A stretch of DNA of 64,000 bases from positions 1,055,002-1,119,001 of the forward strand of contig NZ_CH902583.1 of NCBI RefSeq assembly GCF_000152965.1, written 5' to 3'. Made by a program: the position numbers and the translations under genes. Below are positions 53,924-62,385 of the stretch, one piece after another; position 1 is the first letter of the stretch; the number at the start of each line of letters is the position of its first letter. The notes beneath the pieces were generated by a model, which worked only from the letters and a program-made list of their open reading frames with translations, did no database searches and had not been told where the DNA came from. The stretch comes from Roseobacter sp. MED193 (lineage in GTDB: Bacteria > Pseudomonadota > Alphaproteobacteria > Rhodobacterales > Rhodobacteraceae).

Positions 53924-55723
53924 ATGTTGATTTTATCACCAGACCTTAAGGCTTCGGTGTCGGCTCAGAACAGGCTGGTCCGCGAAGACCTGCCCTCTCG
54001 CTTTGCCTCAATCACAGTCGTTGCATTGCTGTCGCTTTACTATCTTCCGCTTCAGATCATTTGCCTACTCTACCTCGGGATCGCCTTTATCGAGCTCGTC
54101 GGCCTCGTTGTATATCGCTCGTTGGAACGCAAAGTCACAATGGCGGGGGTGACACTGTTCATTACATCTGCGTTCTTTGGCATCTTGCTATTCAACAGCA
54201 TCCCCCTTCTGCTCTTCTTGCAGCCTGAGGCCTTTCCAAAGCTGGCTGGCACCATGCTCTTGGTGATTGCGCTTAACCACAGTGTAGTTGCCCGTGCAGA
54301 ATGGATGCTTTTTGGCCTGGTGACCGCGTTACCTATCATTTGCGCTGTCGCGTTTATGATCGTCAGTTTTCTGCACTCCTTTGCCACCCCGGTAGAGATC
54401 GGCATCGCCGTGGTCATACTGGTGCTCGGAGCGGGATACCTGGCCCATAGCATGTGGTCGCTCAATCAAATGACCGACCGGCTGCGTGATGCCCTAAGCG
54501 CCGCGGAGGCCGGGAGCCGCGCCAAGAGCCGTTTTCTCGCCTCTATGAGCCATGAGATCAGGACCCCTCTCAATGCCATTTGCGGCATGGCTGAACTCAT
54601 GGACGAAGAAGATGCCGACCCCGAAACCCGGAGGGAGCGCAGCCAGCTATTGCAACAATCCGCCCAGGCTCTCACCGGTATTTTGAACGATATCCTGGAC
54701 CACGCCAAAGTGGAATCCGGGCATATAGAGGTCAACCTAGCCCCGGCGACACCGCGGGCTGAAATCACCAGCGCAGTAGAGATGTTTCGGGCCCCAGCTG
54801 AACAAAAGGGGCTGCTGTTTGATCTCAGTTTCGACGACTCTGTGCCTTCCTATGCCCAGTTTGACGCTCAGCGGCTCAGGCAGGTGATTGGCAACCTTGT
54901 CTCCAATGCCGTCAAATTTACTGAATCAGGGCAGGTCAAGATCCATGTGTCCGCTCAACCCGACGAAGACCTCACAACCTTGACCATCCAAGTTTCGGAT
55001 ACTGGACGCGGCATTGCCGCCGAGCAGGTGCCGCATCTTTTCACCGAGTTCTACCGGGTTGAGGATAAGAATGCGCCGACGGTTCCGGGGACGGGCCTGG
55101 GGCTCGCCATTGCGCGGCGGTTCGCAAAGATGATGGGCGGTGATATCACTGTCAGCACTATTCCCATGTTGGGCAGCTGTTTCACATTCAATTGTAAGAT
55201 CAAGGTCCTCAGCCAGCCCGAAACCGCCCAGCCTGCCACGGCACCAATTCAGAGCACTGTTCATGCCCTCCCTCTGGACCAAGACCAGGATCTTGGGGTC
55301 AAATCCATCCTTCTGGTCGATGACACCCAGTCCAATCGGATGGTGGTCCGCTCCTTTCTGAAGAAAAGCAATGTCGAGATCATCGAAGCCGAGAATGGTG
55401 CAGAGGCACTGGAGTGTCTGGAACAGCGCCCTGTAGATATGGTTTTGCTGGACATGAAGATGCCAGTCATGGATGGTGAGGAAACCCTGGTAGAGATGGC
55501 CCGCCGGGGGGGACAGATTGCTGCAACACCCGTGGTCATGCTGACGGCCAACGCCGCACCTGAAGACCGAGATCGCTTTATGGCACTTGGCGCACAGAGC
55601 TATATCGCCAAGCCCGTGAAGAAAGCGGTGCTCTTGTCTGAGATCCGTAGCGTTGCCGCAATGAGCCAAGAGACCGCTTTGATCTCTCAGCCAGACATAC
55701 CTCCAGCGCGTTCAGCCCAGTAG
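53924..55723 (+). CDS. Hybrid sensor histidine kinase with receiver domain
   Basis: About 599 residues. Roughly six membrane segments (to about residue 178) form an integral sensor region. HisKA follows with SHEIRTPLN (phospho-His about 210), then HATPase motifs NLVSNAVKFT, DTGRGI and GTGLGLAIA. A C-terminal receiver has VDDTQSN, phospho-Asp in LLDMKMP and Lys in YIAKPVK. I chose the ATG at 53924 because AAGGA lies 8 bases upstream; GTG 53897 and ATG 53918 are alternatives. With no output domain, it presumably passes phosphate to a separate partner. It is followed by luxI after 130 bp on the same strand. Confidence 0.9.
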   Translation: MLILSPDLKASVSAQNRLVREDLPSRFASITVVALLSLYYLPLQIICLLYLGIAFIELVGLVVYRSLERKVTMAGVTLFITSAFFGILLFNSIPLLLFLQPEAFPKLAGTMLLVIALNHSVVARAEWMLFGLVTALPIICAVAFMIVSFLHSFATPVEIGIAVVILVLGAGYLAHSMWSLNQMTDRLRDALSAAEAGSRAKSRFLASMSHEIRTPLNAICGMAELMDEEDADPETRRERSQLLQQSAQALTGILNDILDHAKVESGHIEVNLAPATPRAEITSAVEMFRAPAEQKGLLFDLSFDDSVPSYAQFDAQRLRQVIGNLVSNAVKFTESGQVKIHVSAQPDEDLTTLTIQVSDTGRGIAAEQVPHLFTEFYRVEDKNAPTVPGTGLGLAIARRFAKMMGGDITVSTIPMLGSCFTFNCKIKVLSQPETAQPATAPIQSTVHALPLDQDQDLGVKSILLVDDTQSNRMVVRSFLKKSNVEIIEAENGAEALECLEQRPVDMVLLDMKMPVMDGEETLVEMARRGGQIAATPVVMLTANAAPEDRDRFMALGAQSYIAKPVKKAVLLSEIRSVAAMSQETALISQPDIPPARSAQ

Positions 55724-55754
55724 ACGACCCTGGTACAAACGCTGTTAAGTTAAT

Positions 55755-55765
55755 GTAAAATTTAC
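55755..55765. promoter_or_regulatory. AT-rich luxI upstream region with GTAAA-A-TTTAC palindrome
   Basis: The 130-bp gap between kinase and luxI is AT-rich, unlike its surroundings, and contains an 11-bp palindrome GTAAAATTTAC, followed by TGTAAAAGTTGATTTAAACTC. It probably contains a luxI promoter separate from the kinase. No canonical lux box was found. Confidence 0.35.
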
Positions 55766-55853
55766 GATTGCCTGTAAAAGTTGATTTAAACTCAATCGAA
55801 TCCCTCACGGCACTGTCTTGATCGATTCAAACAACAAGTGGGTAGGCACCCCA

Positions 55854-56456
55854 ATGCAATCGACAGAAATCACCTTTGACAACTTGGGACAAACCGGAAC
55901 GTTGTTCACCGCGTTGCTACGCGCCAGGTATCACCACTTCATTGAGACCCGTGGCTGGAAACTGCCCAACACGCGTGGGTTGGAGTTTGACCAATATGAC
56001 ACCCCAGAAAGCATATATAGCGTCATACACGACGGGCTAACGGTCTATGGTGGCCTGCGTGTGACCCCGACAACTGCCCATAATTTCAACGCTAGCTACA
56101 TGCTGCGCGATGCCCAGCTAGGGCTATTGCCAGACATGCCTGAGAACATTTTAGACGAAACAGCGCCGCAAGATTCCGGTATATGGGAAGTCAGCAGGGT
56201 TTTTGTGACGGATACGCTGAGCAGCCGCGACCGGCTGCGCATTAGAGCTGAAATCGGCTTGACCCTGGCGCGCCTGGCAGAAACCTGGAACATCAAGGCC
56301 TATATCTGCCTGACCTCAGTTACCGCCGGATTGCTTATGCGCCGCACTGGTCTGACGATCTCTCCGGCAGGGCCCCGCCTCGAAGTGGGTGGTGAAACAT
56401 GCCAAGCCTATCATCTGACCGTGGATGCCGAAAACGTTCGCAGCCACGCGGCCTGA
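55854..56456 (+). CDS. LuxI-type acyl-homoserine-lactone synthase
   Basis: 200 residues. The family's N-terminal conserved block is recognisable: LLRARYHHFIETRGWKLP (Arg, Phe, Trp), then LEFDQYDTPES (the two Asp), GGLRVTPTT (Arg) and IWEVSRVFV (Glu-x-Ser-Arg). It should acylate S-adenosylmethionine with a fatty acyl-ACP to form an AHL. The ATG at 55854 starts the domain; an upstream TTG is less likely. No LuxR gene is adjacent: the neighbour is a hybrid histidine kinase. Confidence 0.85.
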   Translation: MQSTEITFDNLGQTGTLFTALLRARYHHFIETRGWKLPNTRGLEFDQYDTPESIYSVIHDGLTVYGGLRVTPTTAHNFNASYMLRDAQLGLLPDMPENILDETAPQDSGIWEVSRVFVTDTLSSRDRLRIRAEIGLTLARLAETWNIKAYICLTSVTAGLLMRRTGLTISPAGPRLEVGGETCQAYHLTVDAENVRSHAA

Positions 56457-56550
56457 TTTCGCTCATGCCCCCAATATGGGTCTCGCGAAGGGGCTATTCC
56501 CTGTCTTCCCTGGATCAAGCATCACAGCCAGTTCCGGGAGAGATGCAGGA

Positions 56551-57426
56551 TTACGGAGCGATCATTGTGACACCCGGGATGCGCTGCACAGTCTCCATAT
56601 CCTCTTCATAGAGCCGCGTCACCGCCTCGACGGTTTCTTCGTTCCAACCGGGGAGGTCAATTTCCTCTTCCAACTGGTCTTCGCGGACATATTTGTCCAG
56701 GAAGGCCGCAAAAACACGGCGCCGGTGCATTTCTGACATCTCAGGGTGTTGGGCCAGATACTGGCGCAGCCTGCGCATTCCTTCGCGGCTCATGATGGCC
56801 GCGAGTAGATCCATGCCCCCGTCCAGACGCTCATTCATCTCCAAGCCGGACATGTCGCGGATGATCTGCGCCCAGATCAACGGCATATCTTCAAAACACC
56901 AAACATTGAGAGCCACCTCAGGAACCGCTTGCCGCAGGCGCGCCAGCAGATCCGACCAACGCAACCTATAGGGATCAAGTTCACTCAGCACACGGGTTTT
57001 GCGGTCTGGATGCGCGTTTTCCAAAAGCCCAGGCAAAAGAGTCGCCGGGTTTCGCAAACCAATGAACAGCTCCAGTTGGTCCTGTGCGAACAGTTGCTGC
57101 AGGGCCAAAAGCCGCTCTTCAGCTTCTGGATAAAACTGGCTCCCGTTGAGCGATTGACGTTGGGAGCCAAAGAAATTGGCGTTGGACAACAAAACTCTGT
57201 CTGCCTGCTCCTCTTCCAGGATCGCATCCCATAGCACATCACGGGCTTCAGCGGTGGCCTGCCCCTCTTGCAAAGCAGCGATGCAGTCCTTGAGAAGGTA
57301 GCGATATTTGCCTGGGCCCGGCACGACGGTTCCATGAAGGCGAAAGCGGTCTTTGTTACGGAGCAATGTCTTGAGGAGGCGATCTTCTTCGGTTCCATGT
57401 GCGCCGCAATGAAAAATGACCTGCAT
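56551..57426 (-). CDS. Conserved-looking hypothetical protein, possibly sulfotransferase-like
   Basis: 291 residues that I do not recognise with confidence. The opening MQVIFHCGAHGTEEDRLLKTLLRN and later ELFIGLRNPATLLPGLLE and LNVWCFEDMPLIWAQII follow the order of segments in sulfotransferase-fold proteins (beta-strand, P-loop-like turn, then a second phosphosulfate-binding segment), but the standard GTGTT loop is missing. No signal peptide or membrane segment. It is convergent with luxI (94 bp apart) and downstream of the DUF3833 operon by about 136 bp. Confidence 0.65.
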   Translation of the reverse strand: MQVIFHCGAHGTEEDRLLKTLLRNKDRFRLHGTVVPGPGKYRYLLKDCIAALQEGQATAEARDVLWDAILEEEQADRVLLSNANFFGSQRQSLNGSQFYPEAEERLLALQQLFAQDQLELFIGLRNPATLLPGLLENAHPDRKTRVLSELDPYRLRWSDLLARLRQAVPEVALNVWCFEDMPLIWAQIIRDMSGLEMNERLDGGMDLLAAIMSREGMRRLRQYLAQHPEMSEMHRRRVFAAFLDKYVREDQLEEEIDLPGWNEETVEAVTRLYEEDMETVQRIPGVTMIAP

Positions 57427-57562
57427 CGGGTCGCGTAGCTCCTGTCATCCTGAATTGCCTCAGGCTTACTCTCATGGGCTCAGCAGGTCAAATGCTCTGC
57501 GCCCAAAGGGCCGTACAGAGGGTGCAAATCCCACATTGGGGCGTCTGCCATGTGAGATAAAT

Positions 57563-58108
57563 TCACATCGGCCGCATTGTTGCGATGAGTTCGGCGACCT
57601 TCAGGCCGAATTTGCGCATCTCGGATTTGTTAATAATCGCACCATCTGCTGTTAGGTACATCCAGTCTGTGGCCTGCAGGGTGTGCCCTCCAGACTCTGC
57701 AGGGAGAATGATCTCATAGCTCAAACGTACAGTTGACCCGGAGACAACGCCCTGCGCCTCCCCCACCAGGTCATCAGCCTTGGCCGTAAAGGTGTTGTCG
57801 GGGCCGAGGGTAAGATACCATTTCCGGCTTTGTGTTTTGCCATTTGAATAGGTGAACTCTTCGCTCAGCGTGCCGGTATCCCCCTGCCAGGACCCGACCA
57901 TTTTGGCAGTGAAACTATTGGTCATTTTGCCATTTGGGCCAAAGATCAATCCTTCGGACAGGATCTCCCCTGACAGATGTGTCTTAAGATCGAACGCGGG
58001 CCCGGTTTGCGCATAGTCCCGCGGGGACTGAAAGCGGAAACTGAACAGATAGGTTTTGGCAATCACAGCGATAAGCAAGATCACGAGACAGGCAGCAAGC
58101 AATTTCAT
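57563..58108 (-). CDS. DUF3833-family lipoprotein-like/periplasmic protein
   Basis: 181 residues. An N-terminal hydrophobic segment (residues 2-22) would export or anchor it. The body has HLSGEILSEGLIFGPNGK, SWQGDTGTLSEEFTYSNG, RKWYL, DDLVGEAQGVVSG and DWMYLTADG, matching the DUF3833 pattern of a small beta-barrel-like protein. The ATG at 58108 shares its A with the MFS gene stop. Last gene of the operon headed by the FAD oxidoreductase. Family function is not established. Confidence 0.78.
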   Translation of the reverse strand: MKLLAACLVILLIAVIAKTYLFSFRFQSPRDYAQTGPAFDLKTHLSGEILSEGLIFGPNGKMTNSFTAKMVGSWQGDTGTLSEEFTYSNGKTQSRKWYLTLGPDNTFTAKADDLVGEAQGVVSGSTVRLSYEIILPAESGGHTLQATDWMYLTADGAIINKSEMRKFGLKVAELIATMRPM

Positions 58109-59334
58109 CACGACGAACTTTCGGTAGGCAGCCTCAGCGCATAGCAGAAGGCCACAGTTTTCAGGATACAGGGAAGGATGGCATAGGCGGTGACCAGCGC
58201 CGCCAGCGCGGTCTCTGTATTAGCTCTTCCAGGGGTGAACCCCCGGGACTCCAGCAGGGGCAAAGCGATTGCAGCCGCAAGGGCGAGGGCAAGTTTGCCG
58301 GCAAAGGACCAGATCCCAAAGGCAGCCCCCGCGCTGAGACCAGCTTTGGTTAAGGCGATGCTGAACAGCGCCGGCAACAGCAGCATGTCCGCGCCAAGCG
58401 CCGCGCCGGAGGCCAGGCAGATCAGAGTGAAACCCACCGCATCCCCTGGTTCCAGAAACGCAGCCCCTACAAAGCTGGTAAGCGCCAAAGGCATGGCAAT
58501 TAGCAGCGTCGGCTTTGCACCAATCCTGCGGCTGAGCAGGGTCCACAGCGGCACGCTAAGCCCCGCAGACAGAAAGAACAGCACCAGGAGGGGGCCCGCC
58601 AGCTGCGGCAGTGCCAGATAGTCTTGCACAAAAAACAAAAACAAGGTGGAGGTCAGCGCCACCGGCAGACTATTTAGCACAGCCAGGACCAGTAGGTTTG
58701 TCGCACCGGACTGCCACAGATTGGCGAACCGAAGAGGCTGCCCCACCATGGCCTGACGTCTCCAGATCGGCCTGGTCAATAAGGCGGCAATAACAGCGAG
58801 GCCTCCTAAGAAAAGACCAAAGGCCGCATACCCCTGCCCCTGAGCACCCAGCCCAACCAGAAACGCAGGGGCAATGGCCGCCAGGATGACGCCGACCAGC
58901 ATGCCACTTTCGCGAAAGGCGGCAAGTGTCATCAAATCTCGCGGTTTCGTTGAAACGCTCAATGTTGCACTGCGCCCATAGAGCAAGATCATGCCAAGAC
59001 TATAGGCCGAAAACAGCAGCACCAGGACCAAGATCATTTTGGCCAGCAAATAGGGCCCCTGCTGCAAGCCAAACAACAGCGGGAAACCCACCGCCAAGCC
59101 GAGAGCTGCTGCCCAGCCAAATCTGGATTGGTATTCTGGCCATCGATCCACCGCCCATCCGATCAAAGGATCCTGCACAAGATCAAAGGCTCGTATCGCC
59201 AGCAGAACGGTCCCTAAAGTGCCAAGCCCGAGACCCAGATCGGTTGCCGCAAACTGCGGGAGATGAATGTACAATGGGATCCCTGCACTGGCCAAAACCA
59301 GGGCATAGAGGCTGACCCTCGGATAATGCGTCAT
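58108..59334 (-). CDS. MFS transporter, GPH/MelB-like
   Basis: 408 residues with about twelve membrane segments. AFDLVQDPLIGWAVDRWPEY is the MelB-type motif 2-3 loop with the conserved Asp residues; AFRESGMLVGVILAA is another hallmark. Such proteins co-transport solutes with Na+ or H+, but here the operon is lipid-related. I chose the ATG at 59334, which overlaps the chalcone-isomerase-like stop (ATGA). Confidence 0.85.
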   Translation of the reverse strand: MTHYPRVSLYALVLASAGIPLYIHLPQFAATDLGLGLGTLGTVLLAIRAFDLVQDPLIGWAVDRWPEYQSRFGWAAALGLAVGFPLLFGLQQGPYLLAKMILVLVLLFSAYSLGMILLYGRSATLSVSTKPRDLMTLAAFRESGMLVGVILAAIAPAFLVGLGAQGQGYAAFGLFLGGLAVIAALLTRPIWRRQAMVGQPLRFANLWQSGATNLLVLAVLNSLPVALTSTLFLFFVQDYLALPQLAGPLLVLFFLSAGLSVPLWTLLSRRIGAKPTLLIAMPLALTSFVGAAFLEPGDAVGFTLICLASGAALGADMLLLPALFSIALTKAGLSAGAAFGIWSFAGKLALALAAAIALPLLESRGFTPGRANTETALAALVTAYAILPCILKTVAFCYALRLPTESSS

Positions 59335-59825
59335 TGGCCTAAGAGTGCCCGCGTAAACCGTGCTGACCGGCTGTCTTCGCCCAGAAAAATCTCCATAAAG
59401 CGGGTTCTTATGTCGGTTTGGGTCAAGGTGCAGACCGCAATCCCATTGCGCCAAAAGGTCAACCGGTCTGGTCCGTCACTGACCGCGAGATAGCTGTCTC
59501 CGGGCGCAACAGGCTGGTAGCATTGCTCCAACTGGCCCCGAATGGGCAAAGCATTGCCCATGCGGGCCATTTCTCGCAGCGTTGCCTCCACCAGATCAGA
59601 TTGGCTCAATCGGCGCTGATAGGTGAGCTCAAGCCCAAAATCCTGAGACCAATCCAGCGGCTGACCGCCCTGCGTAAACAGGCGGGCCTTATAGATCTGA
59701 AACCCCAAGAAACTGAACGCCGCTTCGCCGCGCTGCTCTGCCCCGCGTGGCAGGTTACTTGGCTGCGAAGCCCCCGCAACAATGGGTGCCAGGCACAGGC
59801 AGGTCCAAAGCAACAGGCTACGCAT
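59331..59825 (-). CDS. Chalcone-isomerase-like domain protein, exported
   Basis: 164 residues: a signal peptide (MRSLLLWTCLCLAPIVAGAS) and a CHI-like domain (AAFSFLGFQIYKARLF, LELTYQRRLSQSDLVEATLREM). CHI-fold proteins of this bacterial type are often encoded beside CFA-synthase-like genes and are thought to bind fatty acids; this is from family knowledge. The ATG at 59825 overlaps the end of the methyltransferase gene by 8 bases. Confidence 0.8.
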   Translation of the reverse strand: MRSLLLWTCLCLAPIVAGASQPSNLPRGAEQRGEAAFSFLGFQIYKARLFTQGGQPLDWSQDFGLELTYQRRLSQSDLVEATLREMARMGNALPIRGQLEQCYQPVAPGDSYLAVSDGPDRLTFWRNGIAVCTLTQTDIRTRFMEIFLGEDSRSARFTRALLGQ

Positions 59826-60975
59826 GTGCCAGCTCGACCTGGACGACATTGGTATGTCCAATCGCAAAGGAGGCTGCACAGATTTCTAGGTAGTACTGCC
59901 AGTTGCGGAAAAATCCTTCATCATAGCCCTGCTCTTTGATTTTACGTTTCTGCGCCACCAGACGCTGGGCCCAAATTCGGCAGGTCTTGCCGTAGTCCTC
60001 ACCGAAGGCAAAGTTGTTTTTCACCTGTAATCCGGCCTGCTTGGCCTGGTCTGCGATCACTTGATCGGACAAGAGCATGCCACCTGGAAACACATATTGC
60101 CGGATATAGTCCGAAGAGGTTCGGTAGGTCTCAAAGAAACTGTCGGGCACCGTAATGGCCTGCAGCATGATGCGACCACCCGCCGACAGGTTTTGCTTGA
60201 GCGCAGAAAAATAGCTCGGCCAGTACTTTTCTCCAACGGCTTCGATCATCTCGATAGAGACGATATTGTCGAATTGTCCCTGGACATCACGGTAGTCCCG
60301 CAACTGGATATCTGCGCGCCCATCCAGGCGGCAATCCGCATAGGCATGTTGATTGCGCGAAATCGTCACGCCTGTGACATCGCGCCCCTCGGCGCTCGCC
60401 TGTTCAGCAAAGCCGCCCCAGCCGCAGCCAATTTCCAGCACCCGCTCCCCCTGATTGAGCCGGGAAAGGACGCGCTCATTTTTTCGGGTCTGCGCCTGGG
60501 CGAGGTCATCGCCCGAATCGCCAAAAATACCAGAGGAATAGGTCATGCCCTCATCCAGCCAGAGCTGGTAGAATTCATTCCCAACATCATAATGCGCGCG
60601 GATATTCTTGCGTGATCCGCGTTTGGAATTGGCCCGCAGGATGCGGTCAACAATGCGAAATTTTGCGCGGTTGAAACGGCTGGCGTGATCATAGTTACCC
60701 AGATGTTCACGATTCACCATGGCAAGTGACATCAGCCCCTCTATCGAAGGCGTGTCCCAAAGCCCCTGAACATAGGCCTCGCCCAATCCGACTTGCCCGT
60801 GGGCTGCCATGGCCGAGACCGCTGCCCAGTCACGAATTTCCATTTCTGCTTCTGGGCCGTGATCGCCAAACTGATACCGCGCTCCGTCCGGGGTGCGCAG
60901 GGTAAGGCGTCCCTCACGCAGTTGCGCGCAGGTCTCCAGGAATTGCGTTTTCATCGCTTGGTTCGTCAATGTCAT
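59818..60975 (-). CDS. Cyclopropane-fatty-acid-synthase-family SAM methyltransferase
   Basis: 385 residues. SAM motif VLEIGCGWGGFAEQA, the CFA-family stretch RKNIRAHYDVGNEFYQLWLDEGMTYSSGIF (in part AHYDVGNEFYQLWLDEGMTY) and MLQAITV are present. The enzyme should methylate or cyclopropanate the double bond of phospholipid acyl chains. Pairing with an FAD amine-oxidase-like protein recalls UfaM/UfaD, which make methylated furan fatty acids in R. sphaeroides (recalled, not checked). It overlaps the upstream oxidoreductase gene by 62 bases, unusually much. Confidence 0.85.
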   Translation of the reverse strand: MTLTNQAMKTQFLETCAQLREGRLTLRTPDGARYQFGDHGPEAEMEIRDWAAVSAMAAHGQVGLGEAYVQGLWDTPSIEGLMSLAMVNREHLGNYDHASRFNRAKFRIVDRILRANSKRGSRKNIRAHYDVGNEFYQLWLDEGMTYSSGIFGDSGDDLAQAQTRKNERVLSRLNQGERVLEIGCGWGGFAEQASAEGRDVTGVTISRNQHAYADCRLDGRADIQLRDYRDVQGQFDNIVSIEMIEAVGEKYWPSYFSALKQNLSAGGRIMLQAITVPDSFFETYRTSSDYIRQYVFPGGMLLSDQVIADQAKQAGLQVKNNFAFGEDYGKTCRIWAQRLVAQKRKIKEQGYDEGFFRNWQYYLEICAASFAIGHTNVVQVELAHA

Positions 60976-62263
60976 ATTGGGATCCTTTTGCGGTCATAGA
61001 GGTAGAGGCGTTCATCATGCGGACAATCCGCATCGCGCTGGCAATTCCGTCTTCATGGAAGCCATGGCGATTGTAAGCGCCCGCAAACCATGTGTGGTTT
61101 TGTCCCTGCATGGCCCGGAGTTCACGTTGAGCCTGCAACGCCCCCTGGTCAAAGACAGGATGGGCAAACTCGACCTTATCATAGATCTTGGTCGCGGGGA
61201 TCTCTCGGGTTGGATTGAGCGTCACAAACAGCGGGTCGCTTTCAGGAATATTCTGCAGCCGGTTCATCCAATAGGTGACACCGACGCCACCATCCTGGCT
61301 GCGATAGGCCCAGCTCGACCAACAGCTGCGGCGCTTCGGCATCTGCCCTTCGTCACAATGTAGTACGGCTGTATTGGATTGGTAGCGGATGCCCCCCAAT
61401 GCCGCAATTTCCGCACCGGTCGCGCTCTGTCCCAGGATTTTAAGTGCCTGATCAGAATGGCAGGCAAAAACCACCTCGTCAAAGTCTTGCCTCCCCTGGC
61501 CCTGAACCAACAGAGAAACGCCGCGATTGTCTCTGGTCACCTGTTCAATCGGAGCACCGGTACGAAGAGTGCAGCCCCGTGCAATGAGGGCGGTTTCCAG
61601 ACGGCTCACATATTCGATGCTGCCGCCTTTGACGGTCCACCACTGATGTTTGCCAGTTCCAGCCAACAAAGCATGGTTGCGGAAAAACGAAATCAGCGAT
61701 TTTGCCGGGAAGCTGTCCACGTCGGTCACTGGAGTGGACCAGATCGCTCCGCACATAGGCAGAAGGTAATTGTCGCGAAACCACGACCCAAGCTTCAGCT
61801 CTTCCACCAATTCGCCAATGGTCTTGCTGTCATCTGTTGCTGCGGCCTCGGCCTCTTTGCCAAAGCGCAGGATATCGGCGATCATCTTGTAAAATTGCGG
61901 CCTGATCAGATTTCGCTTCTGTGCGCTCAATGCAGCAAAGCTGTTCAGCCCATATTCGATTTCACCGCTTTCAATGCTGGCACAGAAACTCATTTCGCTT
62001 TTGATCACCGGAACGTCCAGTTCCCGGAACAGTCGCGTCAGATAGGGGTAAGTCGCATAATTAAAGACGATAAAACCCGTATCCACCGGTTGATTGCCAT
62101 CTTTCCCTGCAAGAACGGTCCGTGCATGCCCCCCCAACCTTGGCGCGGCCTCATAGAGGGTCACGTCGGAAGTGGCCGAAAGGTAATAGGCTGCGGATAG
62201 TCCAGAAATGCCGCCTCCGATGATCGCGACCTTGCGGCGCGGGCCTTGGGTTTGATCAAGCAT
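60914..62263 (-). CDS. FAD-dependent amine-oxidase-like oxidoreductase (UfaD-like)
   Basis: 449 residues. FAD-binding motif GGGISGLSAAYYL near the start, LYEAAPRLGGHARTV, and a C-terminal WFAGAYNRHGFHEDGI segment typical of the NAD/FAD proteins next to CFA-like genes. Such enzymes desaturate or dehydrogenate acyl chains in the furan-fatty-acid pathway as I recall. I chose the ATG at 62263 (GAGGA upstream). It heads the five-gene minus-strand operon and has an RpoE/ChrR-like promoter 23-30 bases upstream. Confidence 0.83.
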   Translation of the reverse strand: MLDQTQGPRRKVAIIGGGISGLSAAYYLSATSDVTLYEAAPRLGGHARTVLAGKDGNQPVDTGFIVFNYATYPYLTRLFRELDVPVIKSEMSFCASIESGEIEYGLNSFAALSAQKRNLIRPQFYKMIADILRFGKEAEAAATDDSKTIGELVEELKLGSWFRDNYLLPMCGAIWSTPVTDVDSFPAKSLISFFRNHALLAGTGKHQWWTVKGGSIEYVSRLETALIARGCTLRTGAPIEQVTRDNRGVSLLVQGQGRQDFDEVVFACHSDQALKILGQSATGAEIAALGGIRYQSNTAVLHCDEGQMPKRRSCWSSWAYRSQDGGVGVTYWMNRLQNIPESDPLFVTLNPTREIPATKIYDKVEFAHPVFDQGALQAQRELRAMQGQNHTWFAGAYNRHGFHEDGIASAMRIVRMMNASTSMTAKGSQYDIDEPSDENAIPGDLRATA

Positions 62264-62292
62264 GCTGTCCTCGTTTATACCAGATAATGAAG

Positions 62293-62322
62293 GCATTACG
62301 CCTGGGCTGAAGACACGGATCA
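62293..62322 (-). promoter_or_regulatory. Minus-strand ECF-type promoter TGATCC-N18-TAATGC
   Basis: TGATCC lies at 62317-62322 and TAATGC at 62293-62298, read on the minus strand and separated by exactly 18 bp. The expected transcript start is about 62286, giving a leader of about 23 bases before the ATG at 62263. The -35 TGATCC and the spacing match the singlet-oxygen sigma factor RpoE (ChrR-controlled) promoters of R. sphaeroides as I recall them. Confidence 0.75.
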
Positions 62323-62351
62323 CTTTTGACTTACAAAAAATGGTCGCGCAG

Positions 62352-62381
62352 TGATCCAGCCGCCAACTCTTTGCGTAACTG
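62352..62381 (+). promoter_or_regulatory. Plus-strand ECF-type promoter TGATCC-N18-TAACTG
   Basis: TGATCC (62352-62357) and TAACTG (62376-62381) are separated by exactly 18 bp, and the last bases before both -10 boxes are GCG on each strand. The ATG of the DUF1365 gene begins only 4 bases after the -10, so transcription should start at or next to the start codon: a leaderless mRNA. No other ribosome-binding site fits. Confidence 0.75.
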
Positions 62382-62385
62382 AGGT

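Noticed and set aside
55724-55853. lux box upstream of luxI
   Set aside because: Only a short CCTGGTACA-like piece is present, without the dyad partner of a lux box.
57521-57532. GGTGCAAATCCC resembles a tRNA T-arm
   Set aside because: No acceptor stem, D-arm or anticodon arm could be built around it in either direction.
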